42,704 bases of DNA from Azoarcus sp. (GTDB taxonomy: Bacteria; Pseudomonadota; Gammaproteobacteria; Burkholderiales; Rhodocyclaceae), in assembly GCA_031265765.1 (NCBI GenBank), contig JAISCE010000028.1:1-42704 (forward strand), given 5' to 3'. The translations under genes were made by a program, and so were the position numbers. The notes beneath the pieces were generated by a model. The model saw nothing but the letters and a program-made list of their open reading frames with translations. It searched no databases and was not told the origin of the DNA. Positions 36,546-42,704 of this stretch are shown in pieces; within the stretch, counting starts at the first letter, position 1; the number at the start of each line of letters is the position of its first letter.

Positions 36546-36977
36546 ATGAGCACTCTTTTACGCCGCTACCTCGGGCGCGGCATGCCCCTTGCCCGCCTCC
36601 AGGATCACGCCGCCCGCCTCGAACGCCTGCAACATGTGCTCGCGGCGGGCTTGCCGGCGCATTGCAAATATGCTTGTAGCATTGCAAATCTGAAAGACGG
36701 GACGCTGATAGTCAACGTGCGCGGCAGCGCCATCGCGGTGCGGCTCAAACAGACGATTCCGAGCTTGCTGGCGCATTTCGCCCGCGCCGGTCATCCGCTG
36801 CAACGGATCAAGATCAAGATCGAACTGCCGGAAGCGCCGTCCGCACGGCATTCACCATCGGCACGCACCATCTCGGATGCGGCGCGAACGCAAATCGAAA
36901 CCTTCGCCGCGACTTTGCCGGAGGACGCCCCCTTGCGCGCCGCATTTGAAAACCTGGCGCGGCGCAGCCGGTCGTGA
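36546..36977 (+). CDS. dciA: DUF721 / DciA-family protein (probable replicative-helicase operator)
   Basis: DciA proteins load or stimulate the replicative helicase DnaB in bacteria without DnaC. The 143-residue product has the DUF721 N-terminal KH-like core: LLRRYLG, a leucine-rich helix around ARLERLQHVLAAGLP, then SIANLKDGTLIVNVRGSAIAVRLKQTIPSLLAHF (about 48-81). The C-terminal half is low in order and Arg/Ala-rich, typical of the disordered DNA-binding tail. The ATG at 36546 has no strong ribosome-binding site. It is divergent from rep, another DnaB-linked fork protein, which is a suggestive pairing. The family call rests on the core pattern; sequence conservation is modest. Confidence 0.72.
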   Translation: MSTLLRRYLGRGMPLARLQDHAARLERLQHVLAAGLPAHCKYACSIANLKDGTLIVNVRGSAIAVRLKQTIPSLLAHFARAGHPLQRIKIKIELPEAPSARHSPSARTISDAARTQIETFAATLPEDAPLRAAFENLARRSRS

Positions 36978-36984
36978 GGCAGGC

Positions 36985-37794
36985 TTACCAGTCGACCCGC
37001 TCGATTTCCCCAAGTGAACGCCCGAGGAACCTTTCCCCAATCGTCTGGAAACGCAACGGGATGTCGGTGACGATGTAGCGACAGGCCGCCGGTTCCGCAC
37101 CCGTGGCGGCCAACCCTGCCTGTTGCAGGCGCACGGCGGCCAGTTCGGCGGCGGTGAGGGCGGAATCGATCAGGCGCACGCCCTCCCCTGCAACATCGCG
37201 CAACAATGGTTTGAGCAGGGGGTAATGGGTACAGCCGAGCACGAGGCTGTCGATGTCCTCGGCCAGCACGGGGCGCAGGTATTCCTGTGCGGTCAGGCGA
37301 GTGACGGGATGATCGAGCCAGCCCTCCTCGACCAGCGGGACGAAAAGCGGGCAGGCCTGCGAATAAACCCGCGCGCCGGGGGCGAGCGCGTGTATCCGCC
37401 GCGCATAGGCGTTGCTGTTGATCGTGGTCGGTGTGCCAATGACGCCGATCCGCCCCCCCTGCCCGTCCGCGGCAGTACGCGCACCGGCTTCGATAACGTC
37501 GATGACGGGGATGTTTCCGGCGCGCGCCGCAATGGTTTTCAACGCCACGGCAGCCATGGTGTTGCAGGCGACGATCAGCATCTTGACCCCCCGCCGCAAC
37601 AGGAAGTCGACGATTTGCGCGGCGTACTGCTCGATGGTCGCCACCGATTTGACGCCATAGGGCACCCGCGCGGTGTCGCCAAAGTAAACGATGCTTTCCA
37701 GCGGCAGGCGCTCCATCAGGGCGCGGACGACGGTGAGACCGCCCACGCCGGAATCGAAGACGCCTATGGGGCAATGGCTGGCAGGCGCGTTCAC
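36985..37794 (-). CDS. murI: Glutamate racemase
   Basis: MurI makes D-glutamate for peptidoglycan. The 269-residue protein contains [17 protein letters not shown] (DSGVGG 14-19), [11 protein letters not shown], the two catalytic cysteines Cys 77 (IVACNTMAA) and Cys 188 ([11 protein letters not shown]), and [11 protein letters not shown]. The start is a GTG at 37794 overlapping the tyrS stop in GTGA, indicating coupled translation. It converges closely with dciA (seven bases between stops). Confidence 0.95.
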   Translation of the reverse strand: MNAPASHCPIGVFDSGVGGLTVVRALMERLPLESIVYFGDTARVPYGVKSVATIEQYAAQIVDFLLRRGVKMLIVACNTMAAVALKTIAARAGNIPVIDVIEAGARTAADGQGGRIGVIGTPTTINSNAYARRIHALAPGARVYSQACPLFVPLVEEGWLDHPVTRLTAQEYLRPVLAEDIDSLVLGCTHYPLLKPLLRDVAGEGVRLIDSALTAAELAAVRLQQAGLAATGAEPAACRYIVTDIPLRFQTIGERFLGRSLGEIERVDW

Positions 37795-38987
37795 TCCAGC
37801 ACCACGGCGGCGAATTTGCGTTTACCGACTTGCAGAACGACCCTGCCGCCCGCAACGAGCGGCAGGCCGCGGTCTTCGATATGCTCGCCGTCGAGCTTGA
37901 CCGCGCCCTGTTCGATCATGCGCACGGCTTCCGAGGTGGTGCCGGTGAGGCCCGCCTCTTTGATGACCTTGAAGACCGGCATACCATCGCCGACCGCGAC
38001 CCGCACTTCAGGGATGTCGTCGGGGATGGCTTTTTGCCGGAATCTCGCCTCGAAATCGGCGAATGCCTCATCCGCCGCCCGCTCGCCATGGAAGCGGGCG
38101 ACGAATTCCCGCGCCAGCATGATTTTGGCATCGCGCGGATTGCGCCCGCCCTCGACTTCGGTTTTCAGGGCAGCAATCTCGTCCGAGGAGCGCAGCGAGA
38201 GCAATTCGTAATAGCGCCACATCAGGGTGTCGGAAACCGACATGGTTTTGCCAAAGATTTCCTTCGGCGGCTCGGCAATGCCAATGTAATTTCCAAGAGA
38301 CTTGGACATCTTGTTGACGCCGTCCAGCCCTTCGAGCAACGGCATCATCAGTACGCATTGTTGCGCTTGGCCATAGTGCTTTTGCAGTTCGCGCCCAATC
38401 AGCAGATTGAAACGCTGATCGGTGCCGCCCAGTTCGACATCGGCCTTCATAATGACGGAGTCGTAACCCTGGCAGAGCGGATAGAGGAATTCGTGGATCG
38501 AAATCGCTTGCCGGTTCGCGTAACGCCTGGCGAAATCGTCGCGTTCGAGCATGCGCGCCACGGTCTGCTGCGCGGCGAGGCGGATCAGCCCCGCGGCATC
38601 CAGCGCATTCATCCATGTGGCGTTGAAACAGATCTCGGTCTTGTCCGGATCGAGGATTTTAAAGACCTGTTCCCGATAGGTCGCGGCGTTGGCAAGCACT
38701 TGCTCCCGGGTGAGCGGCGGGCGCGTCGCGTTTTTGCCGCTCGGGTCGCCGATCATGCCGGTGAAATCGCCGATCAGGAACATGATGCGATGTCCGAGTT
38801 CCTGGAAATGACGCAGTTTGTTGAGCACGACGGTATGCCCAAGATGCAAGTCGGGGGCGGTCGGATCGAAGCCGGCCTTGACCCGCAAAGGGCGGCCCGC
38901 CTTCAGTTTGTCGACCAGTTCGGCCTCGATCAGCAGTTCGCCGGTTCCGCGCCGGATCAAACTCATCGCGGCCTCGATTTCTTTCAT
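37791..38987 (-). CDS. tyrS: Tyrosyl-tRNA synthetase
   Basis: A class I aminoacyl-tRNA synthetase charging tRNA-Tyr. The 398-residue protein has [18 protein letters not shown] (HLGH, the HIGH motif, 48-51), [61 protein letters not shown] (KMSKS) and a C-terminal S4 RNA-binding domain ([19 protein letters not shown]). The HLGH and short insert place it in the TyrRZ-like clade. GGAGG lies five bases before the ATG at 38987. It leads a tyrS-murI operon. Confidence 0.96.
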   Translation of the reverse strand: MKEIEAAMSLIRRGTGELLIEAELVDKLKAGRPLRVKAGFDPTAPDLHLGHTVVLNKLRHFQELGHRIMFLIGDFTGMIGDPSGKNATRPPLTREQVLANAATYREQVFKILDPDKTEICFNATWMNALDAAGLIRLAAQQTVARMLERDDFARRYANRQAISIHEFLYPLCQGYDSVIMKADVELGGTDQRFNLLIGRELQKHYGQAQQCVLMMPLLEGLDGVNKMSKSLGNYIGIAEPPKEIFGKTMSVSDTLMWRYYELLSLRSSDEIAALKTEVEGGRNPRDAKIMLAREFVARFHGERAADEAFADFEARFRQKAIPDDIPEVRVAVGDGMPVFKVIKEAGLTGTTSEAVRMIEQGAVKLDGEHIEDRGLPLVAGGRVVLQVGKRKFAAVVLE

Positions 38988-39071
38988 AGGTTCCTCCAAT
39001 AGGTCACAACAGGGAATTTGCATGCTTTGCTAGACTCCAATGGCTCCCCGAGAGAGTCAAGAGTTTCAATC

Positions 39072-40619
39072 ATGCGAATAAAAAGAAGCAGGATTTTAGC
39101 CGAACTACGTTGGCGGCTAGTGGATCTGCACTGGCGTCTGGCCGCGTTTCCAAAGCATTCCGCCAAGTTGCGCTGGCGCATGGGCGGTTTGTCCGGACAT
39201 CTGGCCGATCTGCGCTGGCATCTGGGCGAATTTCGCTGGCGGTTGGCAAGACTGCATCCGCGCCTGGCAAAACCGCATCCGCGCCTGCTCACGCTGGGCC
39301 GCCGGATGGCCGAACTGCCGTGGCGGATTTTCGATAACAGACGGCCTTTGCTCATCGGCGGTTTCGCGGGCGTTTTCGTTCTCGGCGGCGTCGCCGCCAC
39401 CGCGATGGTCGTCCCGGAAGACCCCGCCGACATGCAAACGGTGCTGGAAAGACTATCCGTCACGCCGGAAGAATTGCCCGCGTCCGGCCTGCCTTTCATA
39501 TATGACGACAGTATCGGCCCTGGCGATACGATGCAGTCCATTTTCCAACGCCTGGGGATCATGGACCCGGAAGCACAGGTTTTTTTCCAGAACAACAAGG
39601 CGATCTCGCGCGCCCTGCGCCAGTTGCGCAGCGGGAGATCGCTGACCGCCGTCGTGGATATTTCCGGACGCCTGCTGTCCTTGCGCCTGCCGCTGTCGTC
39701 GGACGGCGGTTATATCGATGTGGCGCGCGAGGCGCTCGATCAACCGTTCCGGGTGTCCCATTTGCCCGAAATCGCACTCGAAACCGGTATCGAAATGCGC
39801 AACGGCGTCATCAAATATTCACTGTTCGCCGCGACCGAGGCCGCCGATCTGCCCGACAACGTCGCCACCCAACTCACCGATCTGTTCGGCACCGAGATAG
39901 ATTTCCATGCCGATCTGCGCCCCGGCGATACTTTCAGTGTGATCTACGAAACACTTTACGACAAAGGCATTTCAGCGCGCGCCGGTCGCATCATTGCCGC
40001 CGAATTCATCAACCAGGGCCGCCGCCATGCCGTTTTCCGGCACACGACCTCCGATGGCAAGTCGGATTATTACTCCAGCGCCGGCCAAAGCCTGCGCAGC
40101 ACTTTCCTGCGTTCCCCGTTGGAATTCACCAAAGTGACTTCCGGCTTCGGCCGCCGCCTGCATCCGGTATTCGGAAGCTGGCGAAACCACCAAGGCGTGG
40201 ATTTCGGTGCGCCCGCCGGCACGCCGGTACGGGCCACTTCGGGCGGCGAGGTCAGTTTCGTCGGCAATCAAGGCGGCTACGGCAATATCGTCGTTCTGAA
40301 GCACAAGGGGAATGTGAGCACGGCTTATGCGCATTTGAGCGCTTTCGCACCCGGACTGCGCGTGGGCGACACCGTCGAGCAAGGCGAAACCATTGGCCGT
40401 GTGGGCGCTACCGGCCGGGTGAGCGGCCCGCATCTGCATTACGAATTCCGTATCGACAATGTGGCGCAAAATCCAATGACCGTAGCATTGGCCTCCCCCG
40501 CGCCCCTGACCGGCAAGGAACTCATCCGGTTCCGCGAGAATGCCCGCCTCCTGCACAAGCATCTGGCATTGCTCAGCTATCGCGTCGCCGCCAGCGACGA
40601 TATCGCGGCAAAACACTGA
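39072..40619 (+). CDS. M23-family murein endopeptidase with N-terminal heptad-repeat region
   Basis: A 515-residue cell-wall hydrolase. Residues 1-88 are predicted cytoplasmic, very rich in Arg, Trp and Leu, and consist of eleven 7-residue units (see the repeat feature). One membrane helix follows at about 92-113 (LIGGFAGVFVLGGVAATAMVV), then a periplasmic part. The OapA/LysM-like middle contains DDSIGPGDTMQSIFQRLGI. The C-terminal M23 domain (about 355-460) has zinc ligands in RNHQGVDFG and HLHYEF and the motifs TSGFGRRLHPVFGSW, GTPVRATSGGEVSFVG and GRVSGPHLHYE, so it should cut peptide cross-links. The ATG at 39072 starts with MRIKRSR; no strong ribosome-binding site is visible. It is divergent from tyrS. 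The domain call is secure; the N-terminal repeat is unusual. Confidence 0.93.
   Translation: MRIKRSRILAELRWRLVDLHWRLAAFPKHSAKLRWRMGGLSGHLADLRWHLGEFRWRLARLHPRLAKPHPRLLTLGRRMAELPWRIFDNRRPLLIGGFAGVFVLGGVAATAMVVPEDPADMQTVLERLSVTPEELPASGLPFIYDDSIGPGDTMQSIFQRLGIMDPEAQVFFQNNKAISRALRQLRSGRSLTAVVDISGRLLSLRLPLSSDGGYIDVAREALDQPFRVSHLPEIALETGIEMRNGVIKYSLFAATEAADLPDNVATQLTDLFGTEIDFHADLRPGDTFSVIYETLYDKGISARAGRIIAAEFINQGRRHAVFRHTTSDGKSDYYSSAGQSLRSTFLRSPLEFTKVTSGFGRRLHPVFGSWRNHQGVDFGAPAGTPVRATSGGEVSFVGNQGGYGNIVVLKHKGNVSTAYAHLSAFAPGLRVGDTVEQGETIGRVGATGRVSGPHLHYEFRIDNVAQNPMTVALASPAPLTGKELIRFRENARLLHKHLALLSYRVAASDDIAAKH
39105..39335 (+). repeat. Eleven 21-bp degenerate tandem repeats encoding heptads
   Basis: The region divides without gaps into eleven 21-base units, each encoding seven residues close to [L/F]-R-W-R-L-x-x: LRWRLVD, LHWRLAA, FPKHSAK, LRWRMGG, LSGHLAD, LRWHLGE, FRWRLAR, LHPRLAK, PHPRLLT, LGRRMAE, LPWRIFD. 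DNA units are diverged but share a core such as CTGCGCTGGC. It lies just before the membrane helix of the M23 peptidase. Confidence 0.85.
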
Positions 40620-40630
40620 AACCCGCAGGA

Positions 40631-40680
40631 GCCGGAAAGCGGAGAAGGGCGCGGCTTTGCACCCTTCTCCGCTTTCCGGC
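40631..40680. terminator. Long perfect stem-loop between convergent M23 peptidase and erpA
   Basis: GCCGGAAAGCGGAGAAGGG (40631-40649) and its exact complement (40662-40680) form a 19-bp stem with a 12-base loop. It ends ten bases before the erpA stop and starts 11 bases after the peptidase stop. It probably serves both genes; the long perfect stem is followed by AAAC on the plus strand. Confidence 0.7.
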
Positions 40681-40690
40681 AAACCTCGCT

Positions 40691-41050
40691 TCAGACCGAG
40701 AACGACGACCCGCAACCGCAAGTATTGGTCGCGTTCGGATTGCGGATCACGAACTGCGATCCTTCGAGACCTTCGGTGTAATCGATTTCGGCGCCGACAA
40801 GATATTGGTAGCTCATGGCATCTACCAGCAAGGTCACACCGTCCTTTTCGAGCGAGGTGTCGTCTTCGTTGACATCTTCATCGAAGGTGAAACCGTATTG
40901 AAACCCCGCACAGCCGCCGCCGCTCACGAACACGCGCAGTTTCAGCGCGGGGTTGCCTTCTTCCTCGATCAGTTCGCGCACCTTGGCGACGGCGCTGTCA
41001 GTGAAAACCAGGAACTCCGAATCTTCGGCCAGAGTCTCTGCATTCATCAT
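40691..41050 (-). CDS. erpA: A-type iron-sulfur cluster insertion protein
   Basis: ErpA/IscA carriers pass Fe-S clusters to target enzymes. The 119-residue protein has the HesB/IscA core: [39 protein letters not shown] (Cys 47), then [35 protein letters not shown] (Cys 111 and 113). The three ligand cysteines are all present, and the [14 protein letters not shown] ending favours ErpA. The start with GGAG five bases upstream is the first of two adjacent ATGs at 41050 and 41047. A 12-bp palindrome lies in its leader. Confidence 0.93.
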   Translation of the reverse strand: MMNAETLAEDSEFLVFTDSAVAKVRELIEEEGNPALKLRVFVSGGGCAGFQYGFTFDEDVNEDDTSLEKDGVTLLVDAMSYQYLVGAEIDYTEGLEGSQFVIRNPNATNTCGCGSSFSV

Positions 41051-41071
41051 GTTTTCTCCTCTCCGTGGATT

Positions 41072-41083
41072 GCCCATATGGGC
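41072..41083. promoter_or_regulatory. 12-bp palindrome upstream of erpA
   Basis: GCCCATATGGGC is a perfect palindrome 22 bases before the erpA start. It could be an operator; no regulator is evident. The remainder of 41051-41225 holds no gene that I can support. Confidence 0.3.
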
Positions 41084-41225
41084 AGATGCGATGATGCGCC
41101 CATGCAAGGGGCGGCGTCAAAGCCAAAGCATTTTGGCCGAAGCCACGAACAGGTTCGGCATCCCATGCCGTTTTTCATTCGCCTGCCGAGATGACTTTAC
41201 GCGCCTTACACCGCCTGTCGGGTCG

Positions 41226-41513
41226 TCACGCCGAATGCGCTTCCAGCCATTCGCGCATAGTGTCATTGACCCTTGTTTGCCAGCCCTTGCCCGTGGCTTT
41301 GAGCCGCGCCAGCACATCCGGATCGAAGCGAATGGCGGTCTGGATTTTGGGCGCGGCGGACTTGGGGCGTCCGCCCCGGTTTTTCAAGGACGCCAGCCCC
41401 GCATACAGTTCCGGAGGCAGCACTTCGCGCGCGGGGCGGAACGTTCCGAAGTCGACACGGGACAAGTCGCTGACTTCACCATCTTCATCAATCACGGGTA
41501 AGCTGGAAGCCAT
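41226..41513 (-). CDS. brnA: BrnA-family antitoxin
   Basis: BrnA binds and neutralises the BrnT ribonuclease and represses the operon. The 95-residue product has the conserved C-terminal ribbon-helix-helix: GRPKSAAPKIQTAIRFDPDVLARLKATGKGWQTRVNDTMREWL. The N-terminal part is acidic (PVIDEDGEVSDLSRVDF). GGAG lies six bases before the ATG at 41513, which is inside the end of brnT (22-base overlap), the standard toxin-first order of brnTA. Confidence 0.9.
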   Translation of the reverse strand: MASSLPVIDEDGEVSDLSRVDFGTFRPAREVLPPELYAGLASLKNRGGRPKSAAPKIQTAIRFDPDVLARLKATGKGWQTRVNDTMREWLEAHSA

Positions 41514-41767
41514 GTTTTTCTCCTTCCCTGCCGGTTGGCCTTGCGAAAACTGATGACCCGGATACCGCCCAGCGCGAGGCTGAAAACCAGCGCATGGAGG
41601 CGGTTTTCCAGATAGCCCAACGCGACGAAGCGTATTTCCGGGTAAGTCTTGCGCATGTCTTGCCAGACGTGCGCGGTCTCGAAATCGAAATCGGCGGCGC
41701 ACGCAAAGGAAAGTCCGCGTTCATGGACATTGCGGTCGCTTTTTTCCAGGTCGAAAACGATCTCCAT
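41492..41767 (-). CDS. brnT: BrnT-family ribonuclease toxin
   Basis: BrnT is a RelE-fold ribonuclease. The 91-residue protein shows the family layout: FDLEKSDRNVHERGLSF (the N-x-x-K/R-H-G-(V/L)-S-F block), DFDFETAHVW, RFVALGYLENRLHALVFSLALGGIRVISFRKANRQ with the conserved arginine-rich end. The start at 41767 is set by homology; the frame is open a little upstream. It is first in a brnT-brnA operon next to a prophage junction. Confidence 0.85.
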   Translation of the reverse strand: MEIVFDLEKSDRNVHERGLSFACAADFDFETAHVWQDMRKTYPEIRFVALGYLENRLHALVFSLALGGIRVISFRKANRQGRRKTWLPAYP

Positions 41768-41804
41768 GCCAGTTATTGTAGAACCAAAAACTAAGAAAGG
41801 CCAG

Positions 41805-41838
41805 TTTTCCCATTTGACTTCCCCGCATTCTGGGAAAA
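41805..41838. promoter_or_regulatory. brnTA operator (inverted repeat)
   Basis: TTTTCCCA (41805-41812) and TGGGAAAA (41831-41838) form a perfect 8-bp inverted repeat with 18 bases between, 38 bases upstream of the brnT start. It is a good candidate for BrnA autoregulation. Confidence 0.55.
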
Positions 41839-41863
41839 TCATTTTTCCTCGATAAAATCAACA

Positions 41864-41919
41864 TGGTACCCCGAAGAGGACTTGAACCTCCACGCCTTGC
41901 GGCACTTGATCCTAAGTCA
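41864..41919 (-). pseudogene. 3' half of tRNA-Leu(UAG), probable phage attachment site
   Basis: Read on the minus strand the sequence runs through an anticodon loop CTTAGGA (anticodon UAG), the 3' anticodon stem, the leucine-type long variable arm (TGCCGCAAGGCGT), the T arm GGAGG-TTCAAGT-CCTCT, the acceptor strand TCGGGGT and ACCA. The 5' half (which would begin ACCCCGA) is absent: upstream sequence is unrelated from about position 41920. This is the shape left when an element integrates into the 3' part of a tRNA gene; the intact copy should lie at the other end of the element, beyond the window. Confidence 0.8.
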
Positions 41920-41960
41920 CAGCACAATATGCACGAGATCAATCACTTGCCTCAATATCA

Positions 41961-42031
41961 TTTCCGCAACCATCCCAATTCCGCAGCCCACAAACCCAGC
42001 AACGGCGCGGCGCGATTTTGGGTTGCGGAAA
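41961..42031. repeat. Inverted repeat between the att site and Rz
   Basis: TTTCCGCAACC (41961-41971) and GGTTGCGGAAA (42021-42031) form a perfect 11-bp inverted repeat with a 49-base loop. It lies just downstream of the lysis genes and 41 bases from the tRNA fragment. It could be a terminator or a recombinase/excision-protein site. Confidence 0.4.
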
Positions 42032-42042
42032 CGATTTCAGGC

Positions 42043-42549
42043 TTACGGGTTATGCTCTTGTGCATTCACGCGATCATGGATTTCGACCACCACACCCTGC
42101 AATCCCCTCACCTGGGCGTCGCACTCTGCGGCGGCTCGAACAATTCGGCCTGCACTCTCATCTCGTAGTCGGGCGGCTTCATCAAGCTCGCGTCCGGCAT
42201 CGGCATCTTGAGCGACGCGATCGGCGGCGCAGGAATTCCACCGCTTGCGCAGCCGGACATTGTCAGCGCGCAGGTCAGCCAGCAAGCGATCATTTTCCGC
42301 TTTGACATTTTCCAATTCCTCAATGTACTTCGCGCCCGCCTGTGGTCCGATGGCCAACGCCAGCGCCGCCTCCCGCTCTCGGAGCGATTCGCTTGCGCGC
42401 GCCGCCTCGACCACGGCTTGCTCTCGCGCCTCGGCGAGCGTGCGCACAGCCGCGTCGCGGTTGCCATCGACCCACCAGTACCCGCAAGCAAAGCCAACCA
42501 GCAGCCCGGCCACTGCGGCTACGGCGCACAATATCCTCGGCGTCAGCAC
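42043..42549 (-). CDS. Phage Rz-like inner-membrane spanin
   Basis: Rz (i-spanin) sits in the inner membrane and, with the outer-membrane lipoprotein Rz1, fuses the two membranes at the end of phage lysis. The 168-residue product begins with one membrane helix (about 5-26, ILCAVAAVAGLLVGFACGYWW), followed by a long charged coiled-coil region (AEAREQAVVEAARASESLRE, then EELENVKAENDRLLADLRAD) and a soluble tail. The start is a GTG at 42549 with GGAG eight bases upstream. A separate frame inside the gene encodes Rz1, which strongly supports the call. Confidence 0.8.
   Translation of the reverse strand: MLTPRILCAVAAVAGLLVGFACGYWWVDGNRDAAVRTLAEAREQAVVEAARASESLREREAALALAIGPQAGAKYIEELENVKAENDRLLADLRADNVRLRKRWNSCAADRVAQDADAGRELDEAARLRDESAGRIVRAAAECDAQVRGLQGVVVEIHDRVNAQEHNP
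42108..42308 (-). CDS. Nested Rz1-like outer-membrane lipoprotein (o-spanin)
   Basis: A 66-residue frame lies wholly inside Rz in another reading frame. It opens MSKRKMIACWLTCALTMSGC, a short signal peptide with a lipobox (MSGC, Cys 20). It continues with a short proline-rich mature chain (GGIPAPPIASLKMPMPDASL, then MKPPDYEM), exactly the character of lambda-type Rz1. GAGG lies nine bases before the ATG at 42308. The frame stays open upstream, but without a signal peptide. Nested Rz/Rz1 pairs are established in phage lambda and relatives. Confidence 0.78.
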   Translation of the reverse strand: MSKRKMIACWLTCALTMSGCASGGIPAPPIASLKMPMPDASLMKPPDYEMRVQAELFEPPQSATPR

Positions 42550-42578
42550 AGGTCGTACTCCACGTGAGCGTCGCTCAT
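42543..42578 (-). CDS. Possible 11-codon linking ORF before Rz
   Basis: An ATG at 42578 overlaps the stop of the upstream phage frame (ATGA) and reads MSDAHVEYDLC before a TGA at 42543-42545. The Rz GTG start lies within its last codons. It could couple translation from the upstream gene to Rz, or be chance. Confidence 0.25.
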   Translation of the reverse strand: MSDAHVEYDLC

Positions 42579-42704
42579 GGATAGACCCCTTCCGCGCACA
42601 TCCGATATTCCTGCTGCCTGCGCGTCCACACGCCGCCGCAGAAACGCTTGTTTGCGGGCGTTGAACAGTCCCGCTTCTGCACCTTCCGGAAATCCAGAAT
42701 CGTT
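42575..42704 (-). CDS. Phage protein, C-terminal fragment
   Basis: An open frame enters from the right edge and ends at 42575. The visible 42 residues are basic with three cysteines (RDCSTPANKRFCGG, then EYRMCAEGVYP). I do not recognise the family. Position just before Rz suggests a lysis or late gene. It is partial, so the start is outside the window. Confidence 0.45.
   Translation of the reverse strand, partial: TILDFRKVQKRDCSTPANKRFCGGVWTRRQQEYRMCAEGVYP

Larger units (their letters stand above)
41864..42704. mobile_element. Edge of an integrated prophage
   Basis: From the split tRNA-Leu to the right edge the DNA carries phage lysis genes (Rz with nested Rz1) and the end of another small gene, all on the minus strand pointing towards the attachment site. 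No integrase is in view; it may lie at the far end. Confidence 0.7.

Noticed and set aside
36364..36687. 108-codon extension upstream of rep
   Set aside because: Unrelated to Rep and overlaps the divergent dciA start; the ATG at 36363 fits the family.
39105..39335. CRISPR-like or minisatellite array in non-coding DNA
   Set aside because: Units are contiguous, diverged, have no spacers and are in frame within the peptidase gene, so this is a coding tandem repeat.
41137..41159. GCCGAA/TTCGGC hairpin as brnA terminator
   Set aside because: Short stem, 12-base loop and no T-run on the minus strand; too weak to call.

Overview
The window looks like ordinary chromosome of a GC-rich Gram-negative bacterium, most likely a betaproteobacterium. 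The evidence is the dusB-fis pair followed by purH and purD, a hisC-tyrA pair, the Rep/UvrD sequences, a DUF721/DciA-type protein, and an outer-membrane TpsB transporter. Rhodocyclales or Nitrosomonadales would fit, but the order cannot be fixed from sequence reading alone. The right end is the edge of an integrated prophage.

Layout. 1-714: C-terminal part of a two-partner-secretion transporter. 736-2736 (-): tyrA and hisC. 2737-3277: partly AT-rich divergent spacer. 3278-7638 (+): dusB-fis, purH, purD (tRNA modification, nucleoid protein, purine synthesis). 7692-13060 (-): a three-gene signalling operon of visibly lower GC: REC-HD-GYP phosphodiesterase, diacylglycerol-kinase-like lipid kinase, and a 1073-residue hybrid histidine kinase with receiver and Hpt domains. 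This resembles RpfG/RpfC with a lipid kinase in the middle. 13300-19233: surface-polysaccharide genes (NodU-type carbamoyltransferase on -, then epimerase, WecA/WbpL-like transferase and WbpM/CapD-like dehydratase on +). 19346-24109 (+): diguanylate cyclase, isolated fliJ-like gene, parC. 24191-27253 (-): secreted protein of unknown function and uvrD. 27582-29457: small lipoprotein (-) and an orphan solute-binding protein (+). 29618-30925: paaK. 30924-31640: vapBC with an inverted-repeat operator. 31818-34347: membrane metallophosphoesterase, small conserved protein (-), ylqF-type GTPase. 34363-36977: divergent rep (-) and dciA-like (+). 36985-38987 (-): tyrS and murI, overlapping by GTGA. 39072-40619 (+): M23 peptidase with an unusual N-terminal array of eleven 7-residue repeats. 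40691-41050 (-): erpA. 41226-41767 (-): brnT-brnA. 41864-41919: 3' half of tRNA-Leu(UAG), read here as a phage attachment site. 41920-42704: prophage lysis genes Rz with Rz1 nested inside it, plus the end of another phage gene.

How the parts may work together. Two c-di-GMP enzymes lie in the window: a GGEEF cyclase with an intact I-site and an HD-GYP protein. They sit on either side of the surface-glycan genes and close to a fliJ-like gene, which suggests control of surface and motility behaviour, but that link is inference. The most unusual items are the Rpf-like operon carrying a lipid kinase, the 21-bp/7-residue repeat array in the M23 peptidase, and the prophage junction inside tRNA-Leu.
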